From Aurantiacibacter sediminis (GTDB lineage: Bacteria > Pseudomonadota > Alphaproteobacteria > Sphingomonadales > Sphingomonadaceae): DNA of 64,000 nucleotides. The stretch spans positions 145,054 through 209,053 of the forward strand of contig NZ_JAEANY010000004.1 in NCBI RefSeq assembly GCF_016019885.1, read 5' to 3'. The position numbers and the translations under genes are program-made. Under the pieces are notes generated by a model, which saw only the letters and a program-made list of their open reading frames with translations, made no database searches and was not told the DNA's origin. Positions 36,133-45,788 of this stretch are shown here, one piece after another. Numbering within the stretch: position 1 is the stretch's first letter; the number at the start of each line of letters is the position of its first letter.

Positions 36133-36720
36133 TTACTTACGCTTCGTACCGAAGCGCTGTTTCCACTCGGCATGGTTGCCAGCCGCAAGGAGGCTGGCCT
36201 GCTCGATCCATTTGTCACGATCGATCCGGCCGCGAAAATTGCCGAGATGCGCGTCGACTTCGGCGACTTCCCGCGCGTTCCAGTCGGAAATCTGGTCGAA
36301 TCGCCGCACGCCCAGATCGTTCAACAGTCCAGCCAGTTTGGGCCCGATGCCATTGATCTTGGTCAAGTCATCGCTTTCGCCTTCAGCGGGGGCAATATTG
36401 GGCGCTGCAGACGCTGTGGTGTCCGAAACCGGCGCAACGGCGGATGCGACCACCGGCTTTTCTGTCGGAATGGGGTCGGCAGATGTCGGCGCAGGATCTC
36501 GTACCGGCTTTGTCGTGGCAACCGGTGCTGGAGTGGGTTTCGTTGCGCTTGTCGAAGTGCGGCCGCCGCGCGGGCCTTCCGACACGCCGAGCGCGTTGGT
36601 TTCCCGCTCGCGGAAGCCGTCAATGTCGTGCTGCGCTTTCGAGGACGAGCCAAGCAAAAGCCACGCGGTGACCGCCACCAAGACGATCACGAACACGATA
36701 AACAACACAGTCAAACCCAT
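36133..36720 (-). CDS. Membrane-anchored helix-hairpin-helix protein
   Basis: The protein has 195 residues. The N-terminus is one membrane helix (MGLTVLFIVFVIVLVAVTAWLL). A low-complexity Ala/Thr/Pro/Val linker of about 90 residues follows, then a C-terminal HhH-type domain: DDLTKINGIGPKLAGLLNDLGVRRFDQISDW, with the GIGPKLAGLLNDLG signature. This domain type occurs in DNA-binding proteins and as a protein-protein module in several membrane-anchored bacterial proteins. Its role is unknown. It is on the same strand, between the 290-residue protein and gatB. Confidence 0.87.
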   Translation of the reverse strand: MGLTVLFIVFVIVLVAVTAWLLLGSSSKAQHDIDGFRERETNALGVSEGPRGGRTSTSATKPTPAPVATTKPVRDPAPTSADPIPTEKPVVASAVAPVSDTTASAAPNIAPAEGESDDLTKINGIGPKLAGLLNDLGVRRFDQISDWNAREVAEVDAHLGNFRGRIDRDKWIEQASLLAAGNHAEWKQRFGTKRK

Positions 36721-36824
36721 AGCCAGTCCCCTTCACCATCCCGGCGGCACGCATGCGAATCCGTCCGGTTTTTCTCTGCGCGCGAAAGTGGCGGTTTCTG
36801 CACGCAGCGTAAAGGGGGCGGATA

Positions 36825-38324
36825 CTAGCCGAGCTTGTCTTTCAGGATCTGGTTGACGACTGCGGGGTTCGCTTTGCCCTGCATCGCCTTCATCGTCTGA
36901 CCGACAAAGAAACCGAAGAGCTTGTCCTTGCCGCCCATATACTGCTCGACCTTGTCCTGATTATTGGCGAGGATTTCGTCGATCGCAGCTTCGATCGCGC
37001 CCGTATCGCTGACCTGCTTCAGGCCTTCGGTATCGGCGATTTCGTCGGGTTCGCGGCCATCTTTCAGCACAATCTCGAAAATTTCCTTCGCTTGGCCGCC
37101 CGAAATCTCGCCTGCATCCTGCATCTTTAAGATAGCGGCCTGCCGCGCGGCCGTGGCGTTGCTCGCATCGCCTTCATCGCCGAGTGATTTCATCACGCCC
37201 GGCGCAACCGAGAGCGCCCAGTTTGCAACCGGCGTGGCGACGTCGGCCTCTGGCTTGCCCAGCGCCTTGGCGGTCTCAGTCAGCAACGTTTCGAAGCGTG
37301 CGAAGGTCTCGACTTCGGCGGTCAGCTCGCGCGCATTGTAAGGGGTCAGTCCCAGCTCGTTTTCATAGCGCTGGCGCTTGGCATCGGGCAGTTCGGGAAG
37401 GCTGGCGCGGCATTCCTCCAGGAAGGCATCGTCCAGTTCCAGCGGCAGCAGGTCGGGATCGGGGAAGTAGCGATAATCATGCGCATCCTCTTTGGACCGC
37501 ATCGTCCGCGTTGTGCCGGTGCCCGGATCGAACAGGCGCGTTTCCTGATCGACCGTGCCGCCGCTTTCGAGCACATCGACCTGGCGGTTCGCCTCGAACT
37601 CGATCACCTGCATCACGAAGCGCACCGAGTTGACGTTCTTCGTCTCGGTCCGCGTGCCGAGTTCGGTCGAGCCGACCTTGCGCACCGAGACATTAACGTC
37701 CGCGCGCATCGAGCCCTCTTCCATGTTCCCATCGCACGATCCGACATAGCGCAGGATGCTGCGCAGCTTGCGGACATAGGCGCCGGCCTCCGCGGGCGAA
37801 GTCATGTCAGGGCGGCTGACAATTTCCATCAGTGCGACGCCGGTGCGGTTCAGGTCGACATAGGACATGGTCGGGTGCTGGTCGTGCATCAGCTTGCCCG
37901 CATCCTGCTCGATGTGGATGCGCTCGATCCCGATGACCTTGTCTTCGGGAATGCCCGCCTTCTCATCCGCCAGGATCGTCAGCGCGCCTTCGCCCACGAT
38001 GGGGTGGTAAAGCTGGCTGATCTGGTAGCCCTGCGGCAGATCGGCGTAGAAATAATTCTTGCGATCGAAGCGGCTCCATTTGTGGATCTCCGCCTCGATC
38101 GCCATGCCGGTGCGCACCGCCTGCCGCACGCATTCGCGATTGGGCACAGGCAGCATCCCCGGCATTGCAGCGTCGACGAGGGAGACCTGCGAATTCGGCT
38201 CAGCCCCGAACTGTGTCGACGCGCCCGAAAACAGCTTGGCGTTGGAGGTGACCTGCGCATGGACCTCGAGGCCGATCACGACCTCCCACTCGCCCGTCGC
38301 GCCCTGGATTGTGTATTTGCTCAT
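36825..38324 (-). CDS. gatB: Aspartyl/glutamyl-tRNA amidotransferase subunit B
   Basis: This 499-residue GatB is the kinase and tRNA-binding subunit of the GatCAB complex, which converts Glu-tRNA-Gln (or Asp-tRNA-Asn) to the amide form. Diagnostic stretches are [10 protein letters not shown] at the start, [37 protein letters not shown] and the C-terminal YqeY-like tail ([16 protein letters not shown]... KLG). gatB is separated from gatC-gatA by two other genes, so the three subunits are not strictly adjacent. Confidence 0.97.
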   Translation of the reverse strand: MSKYTIQGATGEWEVVIGLEVHAQVTSNAKLFSGASTQFGAEPNSQVSLVDAAMPGMLPVPNRECVRQAVRTGMAIEAEIHKWSRFDRKNYFYADLPQGYQISQLYHPIVGEGALTILADEKAGIPEDKVIGIERIHIEQDAGKLMHDQHPTMSYVDLNRTGVALMEIVSRPDMTSPAEAGAYVRKLRSILRYVGSCDGNMEEGSMRADVNVSVRKVGSTELGTRTETKNVNSVRFVMQVIEFEANRQVDVLESGGTVDQETRLFDPGTGTTRTMRSKEDAHDYRYFPDPDLLPLELDDAFLEECRASLPELPDAKRQRYENELGLTPYNARELTAEVETFARFETLLTETAKALGKPEADVATPVANWALSVAPGVMKSLGDEGDASNATAARQAAILKMQDAGEISGGQAKEIFEIVLKDGREPDEIADTEGLKQVSDTGAIEAAIDEILANNQDKVEQYMGGKDKLFGFFVGQTMKAMQGKANPAVVNQILKDKLG

Positions 38325-38386
38325 GTCAGATGCGATAATCGCCTCGGCGCGTGCTGAAAAGGCCTGTTTGTCGCTTGTATGACTTA

Positions 38387-39364
38387 TCAGGCGGGTTGCA
38401 GCACGAAATAGCCCTGATCGCCCTCGCGATCGGCATTCAACGCACGCGCCTCCGCCTCGAATTCGGCGAGTTGCCTTGGCGAAAAGGGCAAGGCGTTACG
38501 CTGCCCGTCCCTGTCATGCATCGAGATGCCTTGCGCATAGGCTTCGCTCCAGGCGAGTGACCAGCCCAGCGTATCGAACCCGCTCGCCACGCACTCAAAC
38601 CCATTGCTTGCGGCAAAATCTGCGAAACCTTGCGGGGAAAAAAGATAAAGGTGTCGCGGCGCATCAAGCTGCGCCCAATCCACGCCAAACCGCTCCCAGA
38701 TTGCAGGCTGGAAAAGCGGCAGGCGGACAAACACTTTCCCACCGGGCACCAGCAGGCCCCGCGCCGCATGAAGCATTGCTGCCGGGTCGGCAAAATGCTC
38801 GAGCGAGTGGTGCATGGTGATGCAATCATAGCGCCCTTCATGCGTCAGCAGATCCCCACGAATCAGCTTTACACCCGATGGCGCGATGCCTGCCTTGTTG
38901 TCAGGCAGGAAAGGATCGATCCCGGTGAGGTTGCCAAAGCCAAGCTCCGCAAGCGCCTGCAGCCGCGTCCCCTCCCCGCAGCCGACATCGAGTAGGGCGC
39001 TGTCCTTGCGAAGACCTCCGATCAGCGCAGTCCAAGGCTCTGCGCCGCGGCGAATACGATCCACCGGCCCGCTACCCGTTGGATAAGCTTCCGGTCGACC
39101 TATCATCCCGGCCGTTGCCATACGTTTCAGCCAACGCTTCCATGCCGGATCGGTTCGGCGATCATTGAACGAGTAATATGCGCTGCCCGCATAGAAACGG
39201 CCAAGATCATCAGGAACTTGCCCAATCTGCAATGTCGAACAGGATTGGCAGCGGGCATAGACAAACTCTTCCCGCGTCCCGAACATCATCTCACGCGCCA
39301 GCACCGGCGCATCGAATTCCGCCGCGCCGCAAATGCGGCAGGCGTCAGGCGGTGAGAGGGACAT
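38387..39364 (-). CDS. Class I SAM-dependent methyltransferase with N-terminal zinc ribbon
   Basis: The product has 325 residues. An N-terminal four-Cys ribbon (CRICGAAEF, then CQSCSTLQ) precedes a Rossmann methyltransferase core with the SAM-binding motif [15 protein letters not shown] near residue 125. This plan is shared with sugar C-methyltransferases and other Methyltransf_23 enzymes. The acceptor is unknown. The ATG at 39364 shares a base with the stop of the upstream 42-residue gene. The position between gatA and gatB is unusual; I have no evidence that it acts on the tRNA or the Gat complex. Confidence 0.87.
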   Translation of the reverse strand: MSLSPPDACRICGAAEFDAPVLAREMMFGTREEFVYARCQSCSTLQIGQVPDDLGRFYAGSAYYSFNDRRTDPAWKRWLKRMATAGMIGRPEAYPTGSGPVDRIRRGAEPWTALIGGLRKDSALLDVGCGEGTRLQALAELGFGNLTGIDPFLPDNKAGIAPSGVKLIRGDLLTHEGRYDCITMHHSLEHFADPAAMLHAARGLLVPGGKVFVRLPLFQPAIWERFGVDWAQLDAPRHLYLFSPQGFADFAASNGFECVASGFDTLGWSLAWSEAYAQGISMHDRDGQRNALPFSPRQLAEFEAEARALNADREGDQGYFVLQPA

Positions 39365-39492
39365 CAATCCTCATCGGCATCCTTGCGCTTGGTCGTGTCG
39401 AAGCGCGCCTCTCCATGTTCGATACGCTTAGCGAGGAAGGCAGGTATCACAAAGGCGACGAGGATCATCGCAATGTAAGCGATACTCTCCAT
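39364..39492 (-). CDS. 42-residue single-span membrane peptide
   Basis: The frame begins MESIAYIAMILVAFVIPAFL, which is a membrane helix, and ends in a charged tail (KRIEHGEARF then DTTKRKDADED). It fills most of the gap between gatA and the methyltransferase gene. The stop TGA and the next ATG overlap by one base (TGATG), a sign of translational coupling. It lies 11 bp after the gatA stop. No clear ribosome binding site is seen. Its function is unknown. Confidence 0.7.
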   Translation of the reverse strand: MESIAYIAMILVAFVIPAFLAKRIEHGEARFDTTKRKDADED

Positions 39493-39503
39493 CACCGGAA
39501 TGC

Positions 39504-40985
39504 TCACCACCACTTCTCCGGCTTCGCTGTAAACCCGGCGCGCTGTTCGATCGCGAGGCCGGCATTCAGCACGCCCTGTTCGTCCATCGCACGGCCGACG
39601 ATCTGCAAGCCCAACGGCAGGCCGTCTTCGGTCACCGTAGCTGGAACGCTCATTGCAGGAAGACCGGCCAGCGAGGCAGGCACCGCAAACACGTCGTTCA
39701 GGTACATCGTCAGCGGATCGTCATTGAGCGAATTGAGGGGGAAGCTCGGCGTCGGCGTGGTTGGCGCGAGAATTACGTCGCATTGCTCGAAAGCCGCGTC
39801 GAAATCGCGCTGCACCAGCGTGCGCACTTTCATCGCCTGCGTGTAATAGGCATCATAGAAGCCTGCGCTGAGGACATAGGTGCCGAGCATTACGCGGCGC
39901 TTTACTTCGTCCCCGAAACCTGCGGCGCGCGTGGCGGCGTACATGTCCTGCAGGCCAGCGCCCTCGGGCAAGTCGCGCAGGCCGTAGCGCACGCCGTCAT
40001 AGCGCGCGAGATTGCTCGACGCTTCGGCAGGCGCGACAATGTAATAGGCAGGCAGCGCATATTTGGTGTGTGGCAGCGAGACCTCGACGATCTCCGCGCC
40101 TGCATCGCGCAGCCACTCGGCACCCTTGTCCCAGCTGTCAAGGATCGCCTGATCGGTGCCCTCCATCCGGTATTCCTTGGGAATGCCGACTCTCTTGCCG
40201 CGCATGTCGGCGTCCAGGCCGCCGAACCAGTCCGGCACTGGCGCATCTAGGCTGGTCGAATCCTTGGGATCGAACCCGGCCATTGCGCCGAGCATGATGG
40301 CGCAATCCTCAACAGAACGCGCCATCGGGCCCGCCTGATCGAGCGAGCTGGCGAAGGCGACAACGCCCCACCGCGAGCATCGGCCATAGGTCGGCTTGAT
40401 CCCGCAAATGCCGGTGAAGGCAGCAGGCTGGCGGATCGAGCCGCCAGTATCGGTGCCTGTTGCAGCAGGAGCGATGCGCGCTGCGACCGCTGCAGAAGAG
40501 CCGCCCGAGGAGCCGCCCGGGCTCATAGCGGCATTGGTGCCTTCCTTGCGCCACGGCGAAGCTACATTGCCGAAATAGGATGTCTCGTTGGAGGAGCCCA
40601 TCGCGAACTGGTCGAGATTGAGCTTGCCCAGCATGCCGCAGCCCGCTTCCCACAGCTTGGCCGAAACGGTGCTTTCGTAGCGCGGGATAAACCCTTCGAG
40701 TATGTGGCTCGCGGCGGTGGTCTGCACCCCGTCGGTCGCGAACAGGTCCTTCATGCCGATCGGCACGCCCGCCATGGAGCCAAGTACCTCGCCCTTTGCT
40801 CGTGCAGCGTCCACCGCATCGGCGGCTTCAAGAGCCTTTTCGGGCGTGGTGACGATGAAGGCGTTGAGCTCGCTCGCCGCCTCGACGGCGGTGTTAAAGC
40901 TTTCCGCCACTTCGCGCGCAGAGAAATCGCCCGCAGCCACGCCATCGCGAATCTCGCGGACGCCGAAATTGGTAAAATCAGTCAC
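39504..40985 (-). CDS. gatA: Aspartyl/glutamyl-tRNA amidotransferase subunit A
   Basis: This 493-residue amidase-signature enzyme is the glutaminase subunit of GatCAB. The catalytic Ser-cisSer-Lys triad is visible in [10 protein letters not shown] (Lys) and the Gly/Ser-rich [16 protein letters not shown]; the following [13 protein letters not shown] is diagnostic. It starts with a GTG that shares one base with the gatC stop (TAGTG). Together with gatC it forms the first part of the gat operon on the minus strand. Confidence 0.97.
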   Translation of the reverse strand: MTDFTNFGVREIRDGVAAGDFSAREVAESFNTAVEAASELNAFIVTTPEKALEAADAVDAARAKGEVLGSMAGVPIGMKDLFATDGVQTTAASHILEGFIPRYESTVSAKLWEAGCGMLGKLNLDQFAMGSSNETSYFGNVASPWRKEGTNAAMSPGGSSGGSSAAVAARIAPAATGTDTGGSIRQPAAFTGICGIKPTYGRCSRWGVVAFASSLDQAGPMARSVEDCAIMLGAMAGFDPKDSTSLDAPVPDWFGGLDADMRGKRVGIPKEYRMEGTDQAILDSWDKGAEWLRDAGAEIVEVSLPHTKYALPAYYIVAPAEASSNLARYDGVRYGLRDLPEGAGLQDMYAATRAAGFGDEVKRRVMLGTYVLSAGFYDAYYTQAMKVRTLVQRDFDAAFEQCDVILAPTTPTPSFPLNSLNDDPLTMYLNDVFAVPASLAGLPAMSVPATVTEDGLPLGLQIVGRAMDEQGVLNAGLAIEQRAGFTAKPEKWW

Positions 40986-41287
40986 TATTCGATCACCTTC
41001 GGCACGCCGTAGAAGCCGTGTTCTGCCACCGGAGCATTAGCCAGCACATCATCCTGCCGTCCACCGCCGGTCTTCGGATCGGCGTCGATCACATCGTCAC
41101 GCAGGCGCAGGGCTTGCGGGATGACGGCAGTCATGGGCTCAACACCGGACGTATCGACTTCGCCCAGCTGCTCCACCCAGGTGAGGATATTGTTGAATTC
41201 GGGCACGAGGTGGTCGAGGTCTTCCTCGCCCATCTTGATGCGCGCCAATTGGGCGATTTTCGCCACTTCTTCTCGGGTAACGGACAT
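40985..41287 (-). CDS. gatC: Aspartyl/glutamyl-tRNA amidotransferase subunit C
   Basis: This 100-residue GatC wraps around and stabilises GatA in the amidotransferase. It begins [19 protein letters not shown], with the family's conserved LARI and the later [22 protein letters not shown]. The length is typical. Its stop overlaps the start of gatA by one base, and it is 36 bp downstream of the DUF4153 gene. Confidence 0.96.
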   Translation of the reverse strand: MSVTREEVAKIAQLARIKMGEEDLDHLVPEFNNILTWVEQLGEVDTSGVEPMTAVIPQALRLRDDVIDADPKTGGGRQDDVLANAPVAEHGFYGVPKVIE

Positions 41288-41323
41288 GGCTTCGCGATAG
41301 CGAGGCGCAGGGGCCGGTTCAAG

Positions 41324-43084
41324 CTATTGCGTGCCCTCTTCCGCCGATCCGGGCAATTCCTCTGCCTGTGTGAGCGGCATCTGAAATGGCACGCCATCCA
41401 CGAATAGGTGATCGCGCGTGACCTGGCGCACCTCGATAACGGAATCCGCGCTCACCTCGGGAGGTAATTCGGGCCTCGCCGTTTCTGCAGCGACCGCCTC
41501 CAGAGCGGGATCGTCGCCGCCCAAATTTTCGGTCGATGCCCGAAGGATATCGTAATTGCGTCCCTCGATCAGTGCAAAGCGACGGATGCCGGTCGATTCC
41601 TCGCCGAGATCGACGGCAGCGCAGGTCATGTCGCAGCGCCATGGTTCGGAGCGTATCTTGCGAAGCGCGATGGCGCGAAATTGCGGATCATCCGAGATCA
41701 CCCGCAGATCGTCCGCAGCAAGAAGCGCGCCCTCGCTTTCGGTGCGGTAATACGGGCGGCTGTCCTGCTGGAGAGCGGCCTGCGCGAGGTCGGCAATGTC
41801 GCCCTCGCCTTCGGCCAATTCGTTCAGCGCCTCGCGCCCGGCCATGCCGAAATCCCAGCGTAGGGCCGTGAAATCGAACTCCTCCGCACTGACCGCGCCG
41901 CTTTGCAGCCGCGCCAACTGGTCGCGCGTCGAGATCGCTCCGAAGTCGAGGATCGGAAGCGACAGGATCAGCGCCAGTACGCAGGTCACCGCTGCCAGAT
42001 ACAGGTTCGCGCGGCGCAGGTAATCGCCCCATGCGGCCAAGCGCCCACGGATGAGCCCCGCCCAATATGCAATGCCATAAGCTGTCGTGATCACGACGGC
42101 GATCAGCGCCCAGATACGCTCTGGCGAAAGCCCATATTGATCGATCCGGATGCCAGTGCTGATCGCAGCGAAAATCGCTAGCGGCAGAATACAGAAGGCC
42201 AGCACAAGCGCGGCGGCCTGCATGACGACATTGCTGCTGCGCGCCTCATCATCATCGCGGATGATCGCATTTGCAAAGATGAAAGCGAACACCGCGCAGG
42301 TGAGCAGCACTGGCGTTGCACTGTCGGTCGCTTCCCAAAGCGCGCTCCCGCCCGAGGTCAGCAGGACGAAAAGAAAAATGACCAGCGCGAAAGCGAAAGG
42401 TACGGCCAGCAAAGCAAACACCAGCATGACCACACGCTGCAATGTGCCGAGCACGCCGAGCTGATTGCGCAGCACGCCCATAGCGCCGCCGAATGCTGCG
42501 CCCATGAATGCGCCTGGGAAGCCCACCGTATCGATGAGCGCTTCGATAAATTCGATGCCAACGATGCTGAACAATGCTTGCAGCAACCACAACACCAGCC
42601 AGCTGAGGCCGACAAAAGCGAATGCACCGCCCGCGCTGACGGCATCGGTCCAGACGTGGAAATGCGTTTCGGCGTAATCGGTTTGCCAGCGCTTTCGATG
42701 GCAATCGGCCTGAAACAGGGGGATGGCGAGCAGCGAAAAGAACACGCCTGCAGCGAAGGCGAATTCCGTGCCTGCCCGTGTGTCGGACCAGTCGGCGGCA
42801 AAAAAGGCGATGCCGCCCATGACAAGCCCAAGCCCGCCGACAAAGATCGCCGATTCCTTGAACCGTGAGGGGCGCAGGACGAAAGTCGCAGCGATGAACG
42901 CGAAGAAGCAGAATGCCGCGGCGGCTGAGCCGAACGCGCTTTCGCCATCGGCCTCGAGGATCAGATTGACCGCGAGGCCAGCAAGCAGGCCCAGCCCCGC
43001 CAGTACCCACGGTCGCTGCGGCCAGTCTTCCAGAAAATTCTCTTCGACGGGGAGTGCCCGCTCCATTTCAGAACCGGCCATCAT
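41324..43084 (-). CDS. DUF4153 polytopic membrane protein
   Basis: About 586 residues with ten or more hydrophobic helices in the first 400 residues, followed by a soluble C-terminal part of about 190 residues that begins near RDQLARLQSGAVSAEEFDFTALR. This is the layout of DUF4153 proteins, which are widespread in alphaproteobacteria and have no established function. The ATG at 43084 is preceded by a GGGGGA; a GTG at 43096 is the alternative. It lies between an FKBP gene and gatC on the same strand. Confidence 0.85.
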   Translation of the reverse strand: MMAGSEMERALPVEENFLEDWPQRPWVLAGLGLLAGLAVNLILEADGESAFGSAAAAFCFFAFIAATFVLRPSRFKESAIFVGGLGLVMGGIAFFAADWSDTRAGTEFAFAAGVFFSLLAIPLFQADCHRKRWQTDYAETHFHVWTDAVSAGGAFAFVGLSWLVLWLLQALFSIVGIEFIEALIDTVGFPGAFMGAAFGGAMGVLRNQLGVLGTLQRVVMLVFALLAVPFAFALVIFLFVLLTSGGSALWEATDSATPVLLTCAVFAFIFANAIIRDDDEARSSNVVMQAAALVLAFCILPLAIFAAISTGIRIDQYGLSPERIWALIAVVITTAYGIAYWAGLIRGRLAAWGDYLRRANLYLAAVTCVLALILSLPILDFGAISTRDQLARLQSGAVSAEEFDFTALRWDFGMAGREALNELAEGEGDIADLAQAALQQDSRPYYRTESEGALLAADDLRVISDDPQFRAIALRKIRSEPWRCDMTCAAVDLGEESTGIRRFALIEGRNYDILRASTENLGGDDPALEAVAAETARPELPPEVSADSVIEVRQVTRDHLFVDGVPFQMPLTQAEELPGSAEEGTQ

Positions 43085-43105
43085 GTCATCCCCCACCCGA
43101 TGCGT

Positions 43106-43684
43106 TTACTCGGCAGTTGCCGCTTCGCCGCCCTCGGCACCCTCAGCGCCGGCGCCTTCAGCTTCCATCTGCTGCATCATCTGGATCATGGTCATGTAGC
43201 GCTGCTGCGCTTCTTCCTCAGGCATGAAATCGACAAGCGTCATGTCGAAATACAGGTCCGATCCCGGCGGGATGGGAGAGCCTTCTTGCGGTTCATCACC
43301 ATACCCCAGATCGGACGGGATGAAGACCTCGTACGTGCCGCCCTTCTGCATCTGCAGCACGGCTTCCTGAAAGCCGGGGATCATCTGCGCCAGTGGCAGA
43401 GCTGCACCTTCGGGCAGAATGCCCGGCACGGGCCACTCGCCATCGGTCGACTGGTCGAAAATGGTGCCATCTTCCAGGCGGCCCGTGTAACGCACGAAGA
43501 CAATATCCTCGAGCGTGGGGCTTTCGCCTTCGCCTGCCGTAATCGTATCCACGGTCACGCCCTTGGGCATGGCTGCCCAGGCGATGGCTGCGGCGAGCAC
43601 GACTGCGGCGAGCACGCCGAGCCACAGCTTCAGCAGCGAACCCTTGGCGATGGGTTGCAGAGGAACACGGGTTACTTCAGCCAT
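43106..43684 (-). CDS. Membrane-anchored FKBP-type peptidyl-prolyl isomerase
   Basis: The protein has 192 residues. One N-terminal membrane helix (residues 18-38) anchors a periplasmic FKBP domain with DIVFVRYTGRLEDGTIFDQS, the loop GAALPLAQMIPGFQEAVLQM and VFIPSDLGYGDEP. It catalyses prolyl cis-trans isomerisation and likely assists envelope-protein folding. The C-terminal tail is rich in Met, Gln, Glu and Ala (QRYMTMIQMMQQMEAEG). It follows rpsU after a terminator. Confidence 0.93.
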   Translation of the reverse strand: MAEVTRVPLQPIAKGSLLKLWLGVLAAVVLAAAIAWAAMPKGVTVDTITAGEGESPTLEDIVFVRYTGRLEDGTIFDQSTDGEWPVPGILPEGAALPLAQMIPGFQEAVLQMQKGGTYEVFIPSDLGYGDEPQEGSPIPPGSDLYFDMTLVDFMPEEEAQQRYMTMIQMMQQMEAEGAGAEGAEGGEAATAE

Positions 43685-43718
43685 TCGATACGATCCTGCC
43701 AATTTCCACCGCGCAAAC

Positions 43719-43749
43719 AAAAGGGCGCGGATTCTCTCCACGCCCCTTT
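43719..43749 (-). terminator. Terminator of rpsU
   Basis: On the minus strand AAAGGGGCG (43749-43741) pairs with CGCCCTTTT (43727-43719) with one bulged base, followed by a T-rich run (TTTTGTTT). It lies between rpsU and the FKBP gene. Confidence 0.65.
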
Positions 43750-43804
43750 GGCTTAGCTGCGATGAGCTTTCAAGCGATCTTGCCCCATAGTCGGGGAAAG
43801 CGGC

Positions 43805-44011
43805 TTACTTGATGCCGTCACGCTCCATACGCTTGCGCTCCAGCTTGCGGGCGCGGCGCACGGCAGCGGCCTTTTCACGGGCGCGCTTTTCGCTCGGCTT
43901 TTCGTAGTGACGACGCAGCTTCATCTCGCGATAGACGCCTTCCCGCTGCAGCTTCTTCTTGAGCGCGCGGAGGGCCTGCTCGACATTGTTATCGCGGACG
44001 ATGATCTGCAT
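43805..44011 (-). CDS. rpsU: 30S ribosomal protein S21
   Basis: This 68-residue S21 begins [20 protein letters not shown] and is very basic, with the C-terminal helix [20 protein letters not shown]. It acts in 30S initiation near the anti-Shine-Dalgarno region. AAGGTGG lies upstream of the ATG. It is the first gene of the long minus-strand block and is divergent from the crcB operon. Confidence 0.97.
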   Translation of the reverse strand: MQIIVRDNNVEQALRALKKKLQREGVYREMKLRRHYEKPSEKRAREKAAAVRRARKLERKRMERDGIK

Positions 44012-44232
44012 AAAACTCTTGCCACCTTATCTAATTCAAAACCGATGAGAGCCCGCGGATCAGGCGCGGGGTGCACCGTATGATTTATCAACGAAAAACG
44101 CGCCGAATCCGTTCCGGAACCGGCTTTCTCGGGCGGCAGATAAGCGAATCATCGGCAAAAGGCAAGGCGCTCGCGGCATTTGCAGCAAGTTTTGGGTTCC
44201 GCAGTGAAGGGCCAGCGGCTAAGACGCTCGCC

Positions 44233-44646
44233 ATGTCCCAAACGACTTCCCCCCTTCTCGCCTCTGCCTATGTGGCATTGGGCGGCGGCCTGGGTTCGCT
44301 CGCGCGATACCAGCTCGGCCGTTTCATGACCTCATGGTTGGGCGCGCCTGTCATCAGCGTCTTTCCCTTTGCCACGCTTGCCGTCAACACGATCGGCAGC
44401 CTACTGATGGGCCTTCTGGCCGGCTGGCTGTATCGCAGCGCGCCCGAAAATGCAGAGAGCCTGCGCCTTTTGCTGGGCGTCGGCATTCTCGGCGGGTTCA
44501 CCACATTCAGCGCATTCAGCCTCGAGCTGTCATTGCTGATCGAGCGCGGGCAGATCGGCATGGCGGCGATTTACCTGATGCTTTCCATCGGGCTCGGCGT
44601 AACCGGCTTTGTCTTTGGCCTGATGGTCACGCGGCTGTTGTCATAA
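44233..44646 (+). CDS. crcB: Fluoride ion channel CrcB
   Basis: This 137-residue four-helix protein is the Fluc/CrcB fluoride exporter subunit, which works as a dual-topology dimer. Family motifs are GGGLGSLARYQLGR at the start, TLAVNTIGSLLMGLL in helix 2 and GILGGFTTFSAFSLE in helix 3. The ATG at 44233 is the start. No fluoride riboswitch could be recognised in the 221 bp upstream. The stop shares a base with the next gene (TAATG). Confidence 0.95.
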   Translation: MSQTTSPLLASAYVALGGGLGSLARYQLGRFMTSWLGAPVISVFPFATLAVNTIGSLLMGLLAGWLYRSAPENAESLRLLLGVGILGGFTTFSAFSLELSLLIERGQIGMAAIYLMLSIGLGVTGFVFGLMVTRLLS

Positions 44647-45788
44647 TGGGCAAGCAAGACGCAGATCAGGTTCGCCAGTTCACCGTCGATGCCGATGATG
44701 ATGGCGTGCGGCTGGACCGCTGGTTCAAGCGCCATTTGCCGCAAGTCGGCTTCGGCACCGTCAGCCGCTGGGCGCGCACCGGACAGCTGCGCGTCGATGG
44801 CAGCCGCGCGAAAGTGGATGATCGCCTTTCCGAAGGTCAGGTCCTGCGGGTTCCGCCGGGCGGTGAGGACGGCGCGCGCACAAAGCGCCAGCGCCGAGAG
44901 CTGACCGAGACAGAGATCGCCGAAGCCGAGGAAATGCTGATCACCCGCACCCGGTCGGCGCTGGTCCTCAACAAGCCTCCGGGCCTCGCCACACAGGGCG
45001 GCACCAAGACCACCAAGCATGTCGACGGATTGCTCGATGCCTTTGCAAGCGAGGACGAGCAGCGGCCCAAACTCGTCCACCGGCTGGACAAGGATACATC
45101 CGGCGTCCTGCTGGTGGCGCGCACATCTGGCAGTGCGGCTTTCTATTCCAAGCGTTTTTCCGGCCGTACCGCGAAGAAGATTTACTGGGCGCTGGTGGTC
45201 GGCGTGCCCGATATCCACGAAGGCACAATCGAGGCGCCGCTCGCCAAGCAGCCCGGCACCGGCGGCGAGAAGATGCATGTCGATATGGAAGGCGGCCAGC
45301 CAGCGAGAACGGTCTACCGCGTGGTAGAACGCGCTGGCAATGCCGCCGCCTGGGTCGAGCTGCAGCCCTTCACCGGGCGCACCCACCAACTGCGCGTCCA
45401 TATGGCAGCGATCGGCCATCCGATCGTAGGAGACGGCAAATATGGCGGGCAGGATGCTTTCCTGACCGGCAGTGTAAGCCGCAAAATGCACCTCCACGCT
45501 CGCCGCCTGATTATCGACGGGCCGAAGGGCGAACAGCTCGATGTGACCGCTCCCCTGCCCGAACATTTCGCGCAGAGCATGGAGCAACTCGGCTTCGACG
45601 AAACGCTGAGCGATGCGGGCCCTGTCGCCACGCCGCCGCCCGAGCGCAGCAAGGAAGAGAAGAAGCAGGCCGCGCGCCAGCACGCCAAGCAATACCGCAA
45701 GAACCGCCGCGGCGAACGCAAGGGTCGTGGCCAGCCGGGCGGCAAGAAACGCGGAGCGAAGCCGAAGCCTCAGGGCAAGCGCAAGTGA
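44646..45788 (+). CDS. RluA-family pseudouridine synthase
   Basis: The product has 380 residues. An S4 RNA-binding domain (VRLDRWFKRHLPQVGFGTVS...) is followed by the catalytic domain with VHRLDKDTSGVLLVA, whose Asp is the nucleophile, then FSGRTAKKIYWALV and QPFTGRTHQLRVHMAAIG. It modifies uridines in rRNA or tRNA; it looks most like RluC/RluD. The last 50 residues are a basic low-complexity tail (KEEKKQAARQHAKQYRKNRR and further Lys/Arg/Gly runs), unusual in length. It is coupled to crcB and to the HAD gene by start/stop overlaps. Confidence 0.93.
   Translation: MGKQDADQVRQFTVDADDDGVRLDRWFKRHLPQVGFGTVSRWARTGQLRVDGSRAKVDDRLSEGQVLRVPPGGEDGARTKRQRRELTETEIAEAEEMLITRTRSALVLNKPPGLATQGGTKTTKHVDGLLDAFASEDEQRPKLVHRLDKDTSGVLLVARTSGSAAFYSKRFSGRTAKKIYWALVVGVPDIHEGTIEAPLAKQPGTGGEKMHVDMEGGQPARTVYRVVERAGNAAAWVELQPFTGRTHQLRVHMAAIGHPIVGDGKYGGQDAFLTGSVSRKMHLHARRLIIDGPKGEQLDVTAPLPEHFAQSMEQLGFDETLSDAGPVATPPPERSKEEKKQAARQHAKQYRKNRRGERKGRGQPGGKKRGAKPKPQGKRK

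Noticed and set aside
44012-44232. Fluoride riboswitch upstream of crcB
   Set aside because: The 221 bp region does not show the conserved crcB-motif core or its pseudoknot pairing. I see no other clear RNA element in it.
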